Position numbers and translations under genes: made by a program. 64,000 bases of DNA from Cladopsammia gracilis (Eukaryota; Cnidaria; Anthozoa; Scleractinia; Dendrophylliidae), in contig JAJGOT010000168.1 of assembly GCA_022457155.1 (NCBI GenBank), positions 1,259,001 to 1,323,000 of the forward strand. The letters run 5' to 3'. Shown piece by piece: positions 1 to 9,300 of the stretch. The notes beneath the pieces are model-generated. The model searched no databases, had not been told where the DNA came from, and was given only the letters and a program-made list of their open reading frames with translations. Every line of letters starts with the position of its first letter. Within the stretch, counting starts at the first letter, position 1.

Positions 1-1127
1 TACTGTACGACACACTCAGTTATTGATATTCGTCTTCTTTTACATTGTCTTTTTCTTTGTCTTGTCAATTAACCTTAACTCCCAAATAGTGCCAATATCT
101 CTCTTGTAAAAATCAAAACGCTGAAATCGCTTAAAAAATGCTTCTTAAAATGCTTGCTTGATAAATTTTAGTTAGCTAAATCAGCAAAATTATGACGTCT
201 TTTGCATACTATTGCATAATCAAACCGTAATGTTCCAAAATAGAACAAAACCCCAAATTCCCGAACACAAACGAAGTACAGCCGATCTAAGCTCTAAAGA
301 CAAGTAGTAAATTAAGCCAAAATAGATTTTAATAAAGAAATGAACGCTGTTTCAAGTTTATAATAAGCTTAAGCTTATAACAATTGTAAAAGCTTTAGGT
401 TGAGCTTAAGCTTACCTGTTTTGTCGATGTTTTGTGCAGGTTGCCAAGCACGTCGAACCACGAAGACTCTCTGCCGAAACGCCAGTCCACTCGCCAAGCG
501 ATTCGCTGACACAAAGAATGAAGTGTGAGCCCAAGTTAAAAAGAAAAATACTGTCGAACGTCCAAATACATCCAGGAAGAAAACGTAGCCGCTAAAATCG
601 AGCCATTCGTCAAAACAGCCAGAACGCCCCGCGCCTGGCTAATAATTTTTTCGGCAAGTACATCATGATGGGATCACATATAGTCTCCCTAATGTATAAT
701 AAAGACGCGACCAGCCCGCGACCAGCGAGTTTGTGCGGCGGTATGGCGGTACTATAAAAGAGGTCGGGCTTCTAATAAATTATTGGACTATTATTCATAC
801 ATTTACCGTTACTGTACCACGTTTTCCTTAATCTTGTAAAATCCATTTGAAGTCCGCAGTTTGATTTTAATCAGTTCAACAGCTTGTGAACGATTAATTT
901 ATTTATTTTGCGAATAAAACAAAGTTCTGTAACGGAACTTTTTTCCTTTACTAAAGGAGTATTAAAGGAATTTGCGTTATTTTTATCGAATCAAGTGGTT
1001 TGCTGAAGCCATAATTGTTGCTAAAGAGGGAACGATATTAGTGTATAGAACTAAAAGTGTATAGAATTTGCATAGTAGATCATTTCAGATCATTTGAACC
1101 TTGTACCGCGAGCTAACGGCGCTAGCC
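1..1127. other. Left flank, no gene recognised
   Basis: No coding region longer than noise is visible. A TATA-like box (tataaaag, 753-760) follows a GC-richer stretch and could be a promoter, but no downstream gene supports it. A short hairpin followed by a T-run occurs near 920-945 (arms aagttc/gaactt). The sequence left of 1128 has no counterpart beyond 52530, which is why I place the end of the repeat there. Confidence 0.4.
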
Positions 1128-1690
1128 TAACGCGTAACGCAATATTGCGGTAAGCTTATGTTTTTATAAACACGGTTCGATAATTTCTGTTAATTGAACG
1201 ACTGTAACGCTAAGAAAAAACACCAGATCACTTTCAGTAATAACGTGTTCGAAAAAAAAAAAGAAAAAAAAGAAGGCGTCGCAATCAGGATTCGAACCAG
1301 CATCGTCCCGGTTAAAAGGGAAATGGTTACACGACTGAGCTAAATCGGACTAGGTCAACAGATTTTTTAAATTTTATTATTTCAAGGTAGATAAAGATCA
1401 AAATGCGTGTCTCGATTGAAAAATCATTTTACTGACGATTTTAATGTTGCATTAAGACTCCAAATGCGAAACATCTTTTAACTTATTGTTGTTTATATTC
1501 TTTTACAACAAATTTGTTATTGTTATCGCTGGATTCCCATTGCTTTTGTTAAGAAACGCATTCGTAACAAAGCATTACGTCACAAGTTTACAGCTGATGG
1601 AAGGAGTGAGCGAGTGAGTGCTCATTTGCATATCTCTCTTCGTTACCGATAACCCGTTCATTACGCATGCGCGTATATTCACGGGTTAAA
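1128..1690. repeat. Long terminal-type repeat of the virus-like element (left copy)
   Basis: The reverse complement of this block matches 51985-52530 along nearly its whole length. Shared landmarks in order from the outer end are a taacRcgtaacgcaata block, an acggttcgata block, a tRNA-like unit, a T-rich run, the cgagacacgc block and the gataacaataac block. The inner end lies just before the first viral ORF at 1702, as expected for the terminal inverted repeat of a Polinton/adintovirus-type element. No matching 5-6 bp target duplication is apparent at the outer ends (flanks gctagc and gcattt), so the two copies may not be ends of one insertion. Confidence 0.75.
1275..1352 (-). tRNA. tRNA-like unit inside the left repeat (degenerate, Lys-like)
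   Basis: Read on the minus strand it has a box A-like element (ttagctcagtcgtg), an anticodon-arm-like segment with the loop ctttttaa-type core (cttttaa, anticodon TTT if canonical) and a perfect box B (ggttcgaatcc). A T-run (A-run at 1247-1270 on +) follows, as for a Pol III terminator. Acceptor and D stems pair poorly, so this is probably a tRNA-derived pseudogene or SINE-like head, not a functional tRNA. It lies about 147 nt from the outer end of the repeat. Confidence 0.45.
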
Positions 1691-1701
1691 AACTAGGTAA
1701 A

Positions 1702-1848
1702 ATGAGAATATCTCCTAAAGCAACTACTAGTGCGACTAGTACTAGTAGTTCTTCCGTTGGTAGTAGACCGTTACAAAAACAACAAGAAGATACTAATGTG
1801 ATATTAAACAGATTGATATCTGGTAGCGGTATAAAAAGAAAAAAATAA
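1702..1848 (+). CDS. Small basic ORF upstream of the capsid gene (48 aa)
   Basis: The frame opens just inside the terminal repeat. It encodes 48 residues with a Ser/Thr-rich N-terminal half (several SATSTSSSS-like residues), a QKQQED stretch and a basic C-terminus ending in IKRKKK. It is too short to assign to a family. Position and composition suggest a small nucleic-acid-binding or structural protein, but that is inference. The T-S codons form an actagt-type repeat, so part of it may reflect simple sequence. The major capsid gene starts 18 bp after its stop. It is the one frame of the element after which I find no clear hairpin. Confidence 0.4.
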   Translation: MRISPKATTSATSTSSSSVGSRPLQKQQEDTNVILNRLISGSGIKRKK

Positions 1849-1866
1849 AATCTATAATAAAAACAA

Positions 1867-3152
1867 ATGGCTTTCCGAGCGAGTGAAAATTTACGAAAAA
1901 ATCAATTGGTAAGATTTCAACTGGATAGTTTGATTAGAGCTCCAGCCATTGGAGAACAACAAGATAAAGGTGGCTATATATTCACAATTACTGACAGGTC
2001 GTCGTATTATGACTGGTATAATGCTTATTTTGAAGTACAATTTCAGTTCCAAAATTAGCAGACGGTGCCGGTTATGCGGCAGCTGATAGAATAACAGTTC
2101 TTAACGGTGCTCATTCATTAATTAAGCATATGACGATTAGATCTTCGAATAAGATAATTTATGATACTGATAATCTACATAAAGTTACTTTTGTTAAAAA
2201 TTTGTTGGAATACTCTGATGACTTCAACAGATCGACAGCAAAAAACAGTTTCTGGTATCTGGATACGGATGCAACAACCGCTAATACGAATGCAGGATTT
2301 GAAGCGAGGCGGGTACAAACACAAGCGGTTCAAAACAATGGAAACGGTGGCGCTAAAAACATTAATACGATTATACCTCTGTATCGTTTTTCCTTTTTCG
2401 AAGAGTTGGAAGATAAGATGCTTGTACCTATGCAGCTACAATTCGAGATTGAGCTTCAAAACGATAGCGAGCTGATTCACATGGCTAACGGTGTTGATGA
2501 GGGAAGAGTTGTTGTGAATAGGTTTTTGCTTTGGGTTCCTAGAATAACACCCAAACTTTCGATTTCGACAAATTTTGTCAACTCTTTTTTGAAAGAAAAA
2601 CAATGGAACTATTTAAGGGAGAAGTATGCAAAATCACCTCCTACACTAACATCAGGATTTTTTCAAATAAGCGCTGGTATTGATAATGTTAAACATGTTT
2701 TCGTTTATCTGAAAAGAGCCGCTCCACCTAATAATGATAATGCAGAAGATAACCCTTATCTTATGGACACGTTCAAATTAAATGCTGCGGATAATAACTC
2801 ATCGCTGGCAACTTGCAAATTAGAGTATGGAAATGGGCTTTATTTCCCGGATACACAATATAATGCTGAAAGTAAGATAAGAATATTAAACGATGTAGCG
2901 TCTTACGCAATGAGGAAAACTGATGTAAACAGCGGGACACAGCTGAATTTCGCCAATTACAGCTCTCTCTACGGTCTGATCTATTTCGATCTGACTTGTC
3001 AAGATGAAAAGATAACAAGAGATCCCAAACAGTTATTATTCAGATATACATTGACAGCAGATGCAACTGCAAACTTTAACGTACATGCGATAGTTTTGTA
3101 TGATCAGCTGATAAAAATAGATAAGGTTGGAAATGAGTTGGTCATCGCGTAA
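1867..3152 (+). pseudogene. Major capsid protein (double jelly-roll, adintovirus/Polinton type), one frameshift
   Basis: The ATG at 1867 opens a 63-codon frame that stops at 2056-2058. The same protein continues in another frame from about 2048 to 3152 (340 codons counted from an internal ATG at 2130). The break is a single-base change near 2045-2050. Residues typical of cnidarian Polinton/adintovirus capsid proteins are visible, such as the DWYNAYFEVQFQ strand, PLYRFSFFEELEDK and a C-terminal NELVIA. Total length near 430 aa is short for double jelly-roll capsids but fits this subgroup. The protein would form the icosahedral shell. An 18-bp AT-rich leader containing tataataa precedes the start. 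The next gene begins 52 bp downstream, after a perfect hairpin. Family call is firm; the precise subgroup is not. Confidence 0.82.
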
Positions 3153-3176
3153 ACGTAAATTCATTTTAAACAAAAA

Positions 3177-3206
3177 ATTTTGTATTTACAATACTAAATA
3201 CAAAAT
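3177..3206 (+). terminator. Perfect 12-bp hairpin after the capsid gene
   Basis: Arms at 3177-3188 and 3195-3206 are exact reverse complements (attttgtattta) with a 6-nt loop. The hairpin fills the capsid/minor-capsid gap and its right arm ends on the first two bases of the next ATG. It could end the capsid transcript, mark a promoter, or both; see the gene-end hairpin finding. Confidence 0.6.
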
Positions 3207-4011
3207 GACAAGATACCATCCTTACAAAGTAAGTTTATCAGAAGGGCAGAAAGAAAAACTTGCAAGAGCATATAAAACAAGCAGCCCCATCACAATTAGG
3301 TTAGCGAAGTCACAGACAAGCGGTAACGATGAGCTACTGCTAACGTCTACACAGATCAATAGGATCGGTAAAGCGAAATCGCTTGGAAACGGTGTCGAGA
3401 TAAAAATATCAAAAACACAGATTAGAAAAGTATTGAGAGAAGGTGGAAGTCTATGGAGCGCAATTATTCCGTTAGCGAAAACGTTAGCACCGACTTTAGC
3501 TAAAACACTCGGTTTATCGGCGATTGCCGGTTTAGCGAGTGAAGGAGCAAGTCAAATTGTTAAAAAGATAAGCGGTAAAGGTCAAACCGGCGGTTTCCTC
3601 ATCCCTCCAGATAAGATTCAACAACTGATCGATTATAAACATTTGCTGACAAATAAACAGAAACAAGAAATTCTGAGCGCTCTTCAATCGGGAGGACGAG
3701 TACTAATAAAGCCGACAAAAACACAATCTGGAGGGTTATTAGGAACGATATTAGCAAGTATCGGTATTCCGCTGGCTGTTGAAGCGTTTAAAAAATTGAC
3801 CGGTTCAGGTGCACCCAGAATGGGTAGACCTAAAGATGGAAAAGGAGTACCGCGTCTAAGCGTGGGTAGGTACCCTTATCAACCTCCTCCATTTTATGGC
3901 CAATGGGGGAAAAATACTGTTGGTATGGGAACTAAAAAAAAGGGAAAAGGGTTACTTTTAGGACCGAACAGCCCGTTCAACAGCATACCGTTAGTAGGGG
4001 CACTCCTGTAA
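3205..4011 (+). CDS. Minor capsid/core protein, pX/pVI-like (268 aa)
   Basis: The ATG at 3205 gives MTRYHPYKVSLSEGQ; the frame is open further upstream but only with non-ATG codons. The first ~110 residues are basic and polar (KISKTQIRK). Two Gly-started hydrophobic amphipathic stretches follow: GGSLWSAIIPLAKTLAP (about 105-122) and SGGLLGTILASIGIPLA (about 175-192). The tail is Gly/Lys/Pro-rich and ends in NSPFNSIPLVGALL. Such glycine-started hydrophobic segments recall adenovirus pX/pVI and the pX-like proteins reported for adintoviruses, which coat DNA or perturb membranes. The position between capsid protein and protease, in the order of a virion gene block, supports a structural role. 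It is not an obvious penton. Start codon is well placed after the 12-bp hairpin. Confidence 0.62.
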   Translation: MTRYHPYKVSLSEGQKEKLARAYKTSSPITIRLAKSQTSGNDELLLTSTQINRIGKAKSLGNGVEIKISKTQIRKVLREGGSLWSAIIPLAKTLAPTLAKTLGLSAIAGLASEGASQIVKKISGKGQTGGFLIPPDKIQQLIDYKHLLTNKQKQEILSALQSGGRVLIKPTKTQSGGLLGTILASIGIPLAVEAFKKLTGSGAPRMGRPKDGKGVPRLSVGRYPYQPPPFYGQWGKNTVGMGTKKKGKGLLLGPNSPFNSIPLVGALL

Positions 4012-4017
4012 GGAGTG
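4001..4017 (+). terminator. 7-bp hairpin across the minor capsid stop codon
   Basis: Arms 4001-4007 (cactcct) and 4011-4017 (aggagtg) pair perfectly around a 3-nt loop; the stop codon sits inside. A direct copy of aggagtgtaa follows at once, giving two ways to pair. This is shorter than the other gene-end hairpins of the element. Confidence 0.4.
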
Positions 4018-4070
4018 TAAGGAGTGTAAAGCCCAAATTCATAAACAAACCGCTAAGTAATGCTGATCTG

Positions 4071-4469
4071 ATGAAGTGGATTTCATACCTTAGAATTCCT
4101 AATTTCAAAGGGATATATTCAAGGGATGAAGTTATGCCTAAAAATCATAGTCCATGCATTATTAATCTCGATTCGCTTGAAAATGCTGGAACTCATTGGG
4201 TTTGTTGCGCACCATCTCACGATAATAACTTCGTGTGGTATTTCGATAGTTTTGGCATGGGTTATCCCGAAGAATTTACAAGTGGCAGAAAACAGATAAT
4301 CTATAATTCAAGTCAGTATCAAAACATAAAAAGCGTCCTTTGCGGTTATTATTGTCTTTATTTCCTTCATCAATGGTCACTCAAGAAAGATTTTTATGAT
4401 ATCTTACAGCCGTTTAGCTTAACAGATACATTGTTCAATGAAAAGTTCATAAAAAAATATTTTATGTAA
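4071..4469 (+). CDS. Adenain-type cysteine protease (capsid maturation)
   Basis: This matches the adenovirus endopeptidase family (peptidase C5). Counting from the ATG at 4071, the likely active site is His42 in GTHW, Asp59 in WYFDSFG and Cys91 in SVLCGYYC, with Gln84 seven residues before Cys as in adenain. These proteases cleave capsid and core precursors during virion maturation. At 132 aa it is shorter than adenovirus adenain (about 200 aa). The conserved N-terminal region seems to begin upstream: the frame is open without a stop back into the preceding gene and encodes KPLSNADL just before the first ATG, but no ATG is present there. The start may therefore be non-AUG, lost, or truly at 4071. 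No inactivating change is seen in the catalytic core. Confidence 0.85.
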   Translation: MKWISYLRIPNFKGIYSRDEVMPKNHSPCIINLDSLENAGTHWVCCAPSHDNNFVWYFDSFGMGYPEEFTSGRKQIIYNSSQYQNIKSVLCGYYCLYFLHQWSLKKDFYDILQPFSLTDTLFNEKFIKKYFM

Positions 4470-4487
4470 GCGTATTTAAAATTAATT

Positions 4488-4514
4488 TTTTATTATACAG
4501 ATCGTATAATAAAA
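4488..4514 (+). terminator. Perfect 11-bp hairpin after the protease gene
   Basis: Arms 4488-4498 (ttttattatac) and 4504-4514 (gtataataaaa) are exact reverse complements around a 5-nt loop. It starts 18 bp after the protease stop and its last base is the A of the next ATG, the same arrangement as the hairpin at 3177-3206 but with unrelated sequence. Confidence 0.6.
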
Positions 4515-4681
4515 TGGAACCGCTAACACAAAAAACATTTTGCGTCAAGGAAAAAATAAAAACCGGCTGTACTGAACCATCCGGTTATAAGATAGCCGCC
4601 AACGGTAGGACTTATTTTTGGTGCACTTGCGCTAATTGCGGAATCAAGAAAACCCGTTTCGTTAAGAGTTCGGAAAACTAG
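4514..4681 (+). CDS. Small Cys-rich (zinc-ribbon-like) protein, 55 aa
   Basis: ATG at 4514, stop TAG at 4679-4681. Cysteines at residues 10, 19, 37, 39 and 42 (FCVK, GC, WCTCANCG) fit a small treble-clef or zinc-ribbon fold. The layout FCVK...Y(F)WC.C..CG...FVK resembles short zinc proteins carried by many dsDNA viruses (DUF5679-like), but I cannot confirm the family. It is flanked on both sides by hairpins (4488-4514 and 4685-4705), which argues that it is an independent transcription unit. Function unknown; zinc binding is inferred from cysteine spacing. Confidence 0.6.
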   Translation: MEPLTQKTFCVKEKIKTGCTEPSGYKIAANGRTYFWCTCANCGIKKTRFVKSSEN

Positions 4682-4684
4682 TTC

Positions 4685-4710
4685 AGCCCGCCTCGGGGGC
4701 GGGCTTTTTT
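4685..4710 (+). terminator. GC-rich 8-bp hairpin plus T6, like a bacterial intrinsic terminator
   Basis: Arms 4685-4692 (agcccgcc) and 4698-4705 (ggcgggct) pair perfectly around a 5-nt loop and run straight into six Ts (4705-4710). It begins 4 bp after the stop of the Cys-rich protein. Form and composition are those of a rho-independent terminator, in strong contrast to the AT-rich surroundings. Confidence 0.65.
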
Positions 4711-4746
4711 GATGTGGAAGGTAGTCATAGTCTTGGAGAGATAGCT

Positions 4747-5289
4747 ATGAAAGCTGGTATGAAAGGTCTTTACAATTTAGGAAAAATAGGAGCGTCAAAA
4801 GCCATCAAATCAGACTTTGTAAAGAAAAAGATTAGATCAACCGCTAATAAGTATATAGATCAGGCTTTGGACAGTTTCACGGGAGACTTATCGAAAAGAC
4901 TCGATCCGCTTCACCACGGTAGCGGTGTCGACATTCATAAAATGATCGGTAAATTACCGAAACCGAAAGGCGGTTGGACATTACCCGGACATAAATACAC
5001 AGGACCATACAATGACTTGGATACGCAACTAAGATATGATCCGGAAACAGGTAAAATACTGGAGATCTACGATAAACCGACGGGTGAAACGGATGCTATA
5101 GCGATGCAGCATGACGTCGATTATTCTGTGTGCGCAAATAAGCCGGAACCGCGAAAATGTAAAAACGAAGCGGATAGAAAAATGGTGAAAGCCTTGGATA
5201 GCGTGCCCTATAGTGATCGACAATGGGGTCACTGGTTAGCTAGAAATACTATCGACGTAAAACAAAAACTTGGGTTGGGAAACGGATAA
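4747..5289 (+). CDS. Parvovirus-type phospholipase A2 protein (about 180 aa)
   Basis: The first in-frame ATG after the terminator-like hairpin is at 4747 (a GTG at 4714 is also in frame). The N-terminal ~60 residues are basic and helical (KKKIRSTANKYIDQALD). The C-terminal half carries a secreted-PLA2-like fold as in the parvovirus VP1 unique region: the calcium-loop-like GPYNDLD (about 5002-5022) and the catalytic pair in MQHDVDYS (His codon at 5110), followed by a helix with DRKMVKALD. In parvoviruses this enzyme hydrolyses membrane phospholipids so the particle can leave the endosome; PLA2-like genes are also known from adintoviruses. The histidine-aspartate pair is intact. The stop is followed at once by the left arm of an 11-bp inverted repeat, and the open frame of the integrase overlaps its last ~45 bp. 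Confidence 0.78.
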   Translation: MKAGMKGLYNLGKIGASKAIKSDFVKKKIRSTANKYIDQALDSFTGDLSKRLDPLHHGSGVDIHKMIGKLPKPKGGWTLPGHKYTGPYNDLDTQLRYDPETGKILEIYDKPTGETDAIAMQHDVDYSVCANKPEPRKCKNEADRKMVKALDSVPYSDRQWGHWLARNTIDVKQKLGLGNG

Positions 5290-5290
5290 G

Positions 5291-5376
5291 GCCGCCGAGT
5301 AGAAACGTAGAGACGTGGCAAGAAAAGCTTGCAGATGAGCTGCATAAACCCATAAGACGAAAGTTTACTCGGCGGC
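5291..5376 (+). terminator. 11-bp inverted repeat just after the PLA2 stop
   Basis: Arms 5291-5301 (gccgccgagta) and 5366-5376 (tactcggcggc) are exact reverse complements separated by 64 nt. The left arm starts two bases after the PLA2 stop. Both arms lie in the open frame that leads into the integrase, so the pairing may be partly constrained by coding. Confidence 0.4.
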
Positions 5377-5426
5377 GTGTTATTGTAAACGGAATCGATG
5401 AGATATGGTGTTCTGACCTTGTTGAG

Positions 5427-6251
5427 ATGCAGAAATTAAGCAGGTGGAATAAGGGATATCGATATCTTCTCATGGTGTTAGATGTTTTCAGTAAATACGG
5501 TTGGATTGTACCGTTGAAGAATAAAAAAGGAGAGACCGTTAGGGAAGCGTTCAATTCGCTATTCAAGAAAGGAAGAAAACCGAAAATGCTGTGGGTGGAT
5601 AAGGGAAAAGAGTATTACAACAAGAATATGAAAGAATTGTTGGATAAAAATAAGATAGTGATGTATTCGACAGAGAATGAAGAAAAATCTAGTGTTTGTG
5701 AAAGATGGAACCGTACGATAAAAGAGAAAATGTATAAACAATTTACCGTTCAAAACAATACCGTGTATTATGATATATTACCGATGATATTGAAAGAATA
5801 CAATAATTCAAAACATCGAAGCATCGGTATGACACCTGTGGAAGCGTCGAAGAAAAAGAACGAAAGTGCTGTTTACTTAAATTTGTACGGTAAGATGAAA
5901 CGGATATATACTAAACCGAAATTTAAAGTTGGGGATAAAGTTCGAATATCGAAATACAAACGTCCTGTTTTCGATAAAGGTTACACACCGAATTGGACTG
6001 AAGAGATTTTTACCGTTGATGCGATTAAATACACTAACCCTATAACTTATAAACTGAAAGATGAGCTGGGTGAGGAGATAACGGGTTCTTTCTATAAGGA
6101 AGAGCTGCAGAAGGCTAAACAGACCATCTTTCGTATTGAGAAAGTGATTCGACGAGATGCTCGAAAAGGTAAGGCGTTAGTGAAGTGGAGCGGGTATAGC
6201 GATAAATTCAACTCTTGGGTAGATCTGAAAGAACTGAAAGATCTGCGGTGA
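5427..6251 (+). CDS. Retrovirus-like DDE integrase with C-terminal chromodomain (Polinton/adintovirus type)
   Basis: The rve core shows the first Asp in WCSDLVEM (codon just upstream of the ATG at 5427), the second in LWVDKGKEY and the Glu in VCERWNRT, with 33 residues between the last two. An SH3-like region (KPKFKVGDKVRISKYK) follows, then a chromodomain (FRIEKVIRRDARKGKALVKWSGY...W) of about 45 residues that in related elements guides integration to chromatin. The conserved protein clearly begins upstream: the frame is open from about 5243, after a TAG, and encodes ETWQEKLADELHKP and WCSDL before the first ATG. No ATG occurs there, so the annotated start is too late. A non-AUG start, a spliced leader exon or loss of the start codon are all possible. 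The catalytic residues look intact. Confidence 0.88.
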   Translation: MQKLSRWNKGYRYLLMVLDVFSKYGWIVPLKNKKGETVREAFNSLFKKGRKPKMLWVDKGKEYYNKNMKELLDKNKIVMYSTENEEKSSVCERWNRTIKEKMYKQFTVQNNTVYYDILPMILKEYNNSKHRSIGMTPVEASKKKNESAVYLNLYGKMKRIYTKPKFKVGDKVRISKYKRPVFDKGYTPNWTEEIFTVDAIKYTNPITYKLKDELGEEITGSFYKEELQKAKQTIFRIEKVIRRDARKGKALVKWSGYSDKFNSWVDLKELKDLR

Positions 6252-6261
6252 AGATCTCTTC

Positions 6262-6289
6262 TTTTCATTTCATGAACGTGAAATGAAAA
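6262..6289 (+). terminator. Perfect 11-bp hairpin after the integrase gene
   Basis: Arms 6262-6272 (ttttcatttca) and 6279-6289 (tgaaatgaaaa) are exact reverse complements with a 6-nt loop, 10 bp after the integrase stop. As in the hairpins at 3177 and 4488, the base of the stem is TTTT paired with AAAA. Confidence 0.6.
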
Positions 6290-6337
6290 TTTAAAATGGT
6301 ATTAAAAAAATCTTGAACATGATTCAATTACTTACGT

Positions 6338-9300
6338 ATGGATTCAAAAACTGTTGAACAGCTTAAGGCAATTGCACGTGAAAACGGTTTGAAAGGTTAT
6401 TCACGTTATAGGAGGAAAGCGGACCTGATCAAATTCATTGAAAGTAGTATAAATACTCCACCACGCGGTATCGTAAATTTTATAGATGAACCTTCACCAC
6501 GCGGTATCGTTAATTTTATAGATGAACCCTCTCCACCCCGAAGAAGAAGAAAAAGACAACCCTCACCACAACCCCTAGAAGATCATCAATCAGAGATACG
6601 GTTAGAATCTTCAGATTCTAACCGTAAACGAAATAAGAAGAGACAAAAGACCCGTAAAACAAAGAAGGAGAAGAAATTGGAAGAGGTCGAAAATAGATCT
6701 GAAAGATCTGAAGATGAACAGGTTTCGGTGTTTGATAAGAAGAGACAAAAGAAACTAAAGAGGGAGGCTGCTCGTCTAACAAAGAAAATCAACCGTGCAA
6801 AAAACAAGCGTGGTGCACGGTTCTTACAAGAAAAACTTAGCCAAGTTTTGAAAAAGATCGATAATCAAGGAGTACCGTATGAGATAATCAAGATATCTTC
6901 AAAGGAAAGTAGAAAGTTCAAATCGTTTTTCGATAAATTCAATGTAAAAATACTAAACCCACACCTTTCACATCTATTCGATATTGACAAATTACTGTTG
7001 GAAATAGCGAACAAAGTAATAAAAGATAGAGGGTTACAAAACGGTGACAGGATTCGTTGGATACTAAATCATATAAGTTGGAAAAACCCTGTCAGTACAA
7101 AAATAATCACAACCACAGATAACCTTGGGACGGATCTGGTCGAACAGATAGCTAGATTCGTTGAATACAAGGATGTACCGATTAGTGAGGTTGAGATAGA
7201 GATTCAGTCGTTGAAGAGTGTTAGGGGGGCAGGCCGATTACGTGTGACAAAATTAAATGCATGTGATAAAAAGAGTATAATCACAATCAAAAATAATGAT
7301 ACGATCTGTCTTGCAAGAGCGATAGTGACGGCTCGTGCAAACATAAATAAAGAAAAATGGTCAAAAACTCAGCTAAAGGACGGGTTTAATAAGTCGAGAA
7401 GGTTACAGAAAGAAGAAGCTCTAAAACTTCATAGGGAAGCTGGAGTTGAAATAAATCAATACGGTTCAACCCTCGAAGATGTAGAGAAATTTGCGAAACA
7501 TCTAAAGATTCAGATAAACATTGTAGATGGTGATCAGTTCAACGAGCTGATCTACACTTCTTCTGAAATGGAAGAAAACCCTAATGCGCATTATGACCAG
7601 ATGATATACCTTTACAAAAACAATAACCACTTTGACGTAATTACCAGCATGCCAGGATTCATGAGTAAAGATTATTATTGTCATACCTGTAAAAAACCTT
7701 ATACAAAACGTGATTGTCATTACTGCCCCGCTAAGTGTACGGCATGTTTTAAATACTATCCTGATGGGAAAAAGTGTTCTGGTGAAGAGATTACATGTGG
7801 TAAGTGTTGTAGGACTTTCTTTGGAGAAGAGTGCTTTAAGGAGCATAGACGCGAAAGAGCCTCAGAGGGTGTAGGGGATGTTGTATGTTTCAGAGTAGGT
7901 TATTGTCGTGAATGTGAGTGTATAGTAAGTGGAGAACTAAAGGATCACCAATGTGGATATTCGCGATGTAGTAATTGTCGGAAGTACTGTGATATGAGTG
8001 AACATAAATGTTACATAAAGCCCGCGAAATGTAAGGGCGGAAACTGTACAGGTTGTACAGCAGAGAAGATATGTTATTCTTGCGAGACAAGAACTGATAA
8101 ATACATGATCTATGATTTTGAGGCAATTCAGGAGACCGGTGTTCATGTGGTTAATTGGATCGATTGTGAAGATTATCATGGAAATAAATACACATTTGAA
8201 ACAACTGATGAATTTTGTAGATTTATTTTTAACGGGAAGCATAGGCGGTACACCTTCATTGCTCACAATGCAAAAAGTTACGATGCTCAGTTTATTCGAA
8301 ATTGGTGTATAGAGAACGGAGTGAAACCTTATTGTATTTACAACGGGACAAAGATTATATATATGGAAGTTAGGGGTATTAGGTTTATTGATTCGATAAA
8401 CTTTATCGCATCGGCATTATCAACATTCCCAAAAGCATTTGGTTTGAAAGAGTTGAAAAAAGGGTATTTTCCACATTATTTTAACAAAAAGTGTAACCAA
8501 AACTATGTTGGACCAATTCCTAGTAAGAAATACTATGGTTATGATCAGATGAAATCTTCAGTGAGAAAAGATTTCCTAGAATGGCACAAAGCACGGGTTG
8601 CTGAAAACTATGTGTTTGACTTCAAGAAGGAGTTGAGAGAGTATTGTAGAAGTGATGTTGACATCCTCCGACAAAGTATGTTGAAGTTTCGTGAAGAGTT
8701 TATCGAATTAGAAAACATCGACCCTCTTCTATATATAACCATCGCATCTGTATGTATGACTGTGTACAGAAGTAACCACATGCCTTGTGGACAGATCGCT
8801 GTTGTAAAAGACACTACTTGTAATGAGACATATAGTAAAAGTAGTATCGCTTGGTTAGATTGGATTTCACAGAGAGATGGTGTTAATATAAAACATGCTC
8901 TGAATGGTGGTGAAGAATCTTTACCAGGTATCGGAAAAGTCGACGGGTTTTGTGGAAATACTGTCTATGAATATCAAGGATGTTTTTGGCACGGTTGTGA
9001 GAAGTGTTATTCTAGTGAGACAATAAACCCAAAAAATCATATAGATATGTTGGCTCTAAGAAAGAGGACGGCTGTGAAAAACGATAAAATTAGAGCTGCG
9101 GGGTATGAATTGGTTGAGGTTTACGAATGTGAGTTGAAAGAGGATAAAATGTTTAAGAAATTTCTCAAAACATGGGATCGGGAGATTGTTGGACCTCTTA
9201 ATCCTAGGGACGCGTTTTTCGGTGGCCGTACAAATGTAACAAAACTGACCCGCAAATTCAAGAAAGGTGAGAAAGGAAAATACGCTGACTTTGTAAGTTT

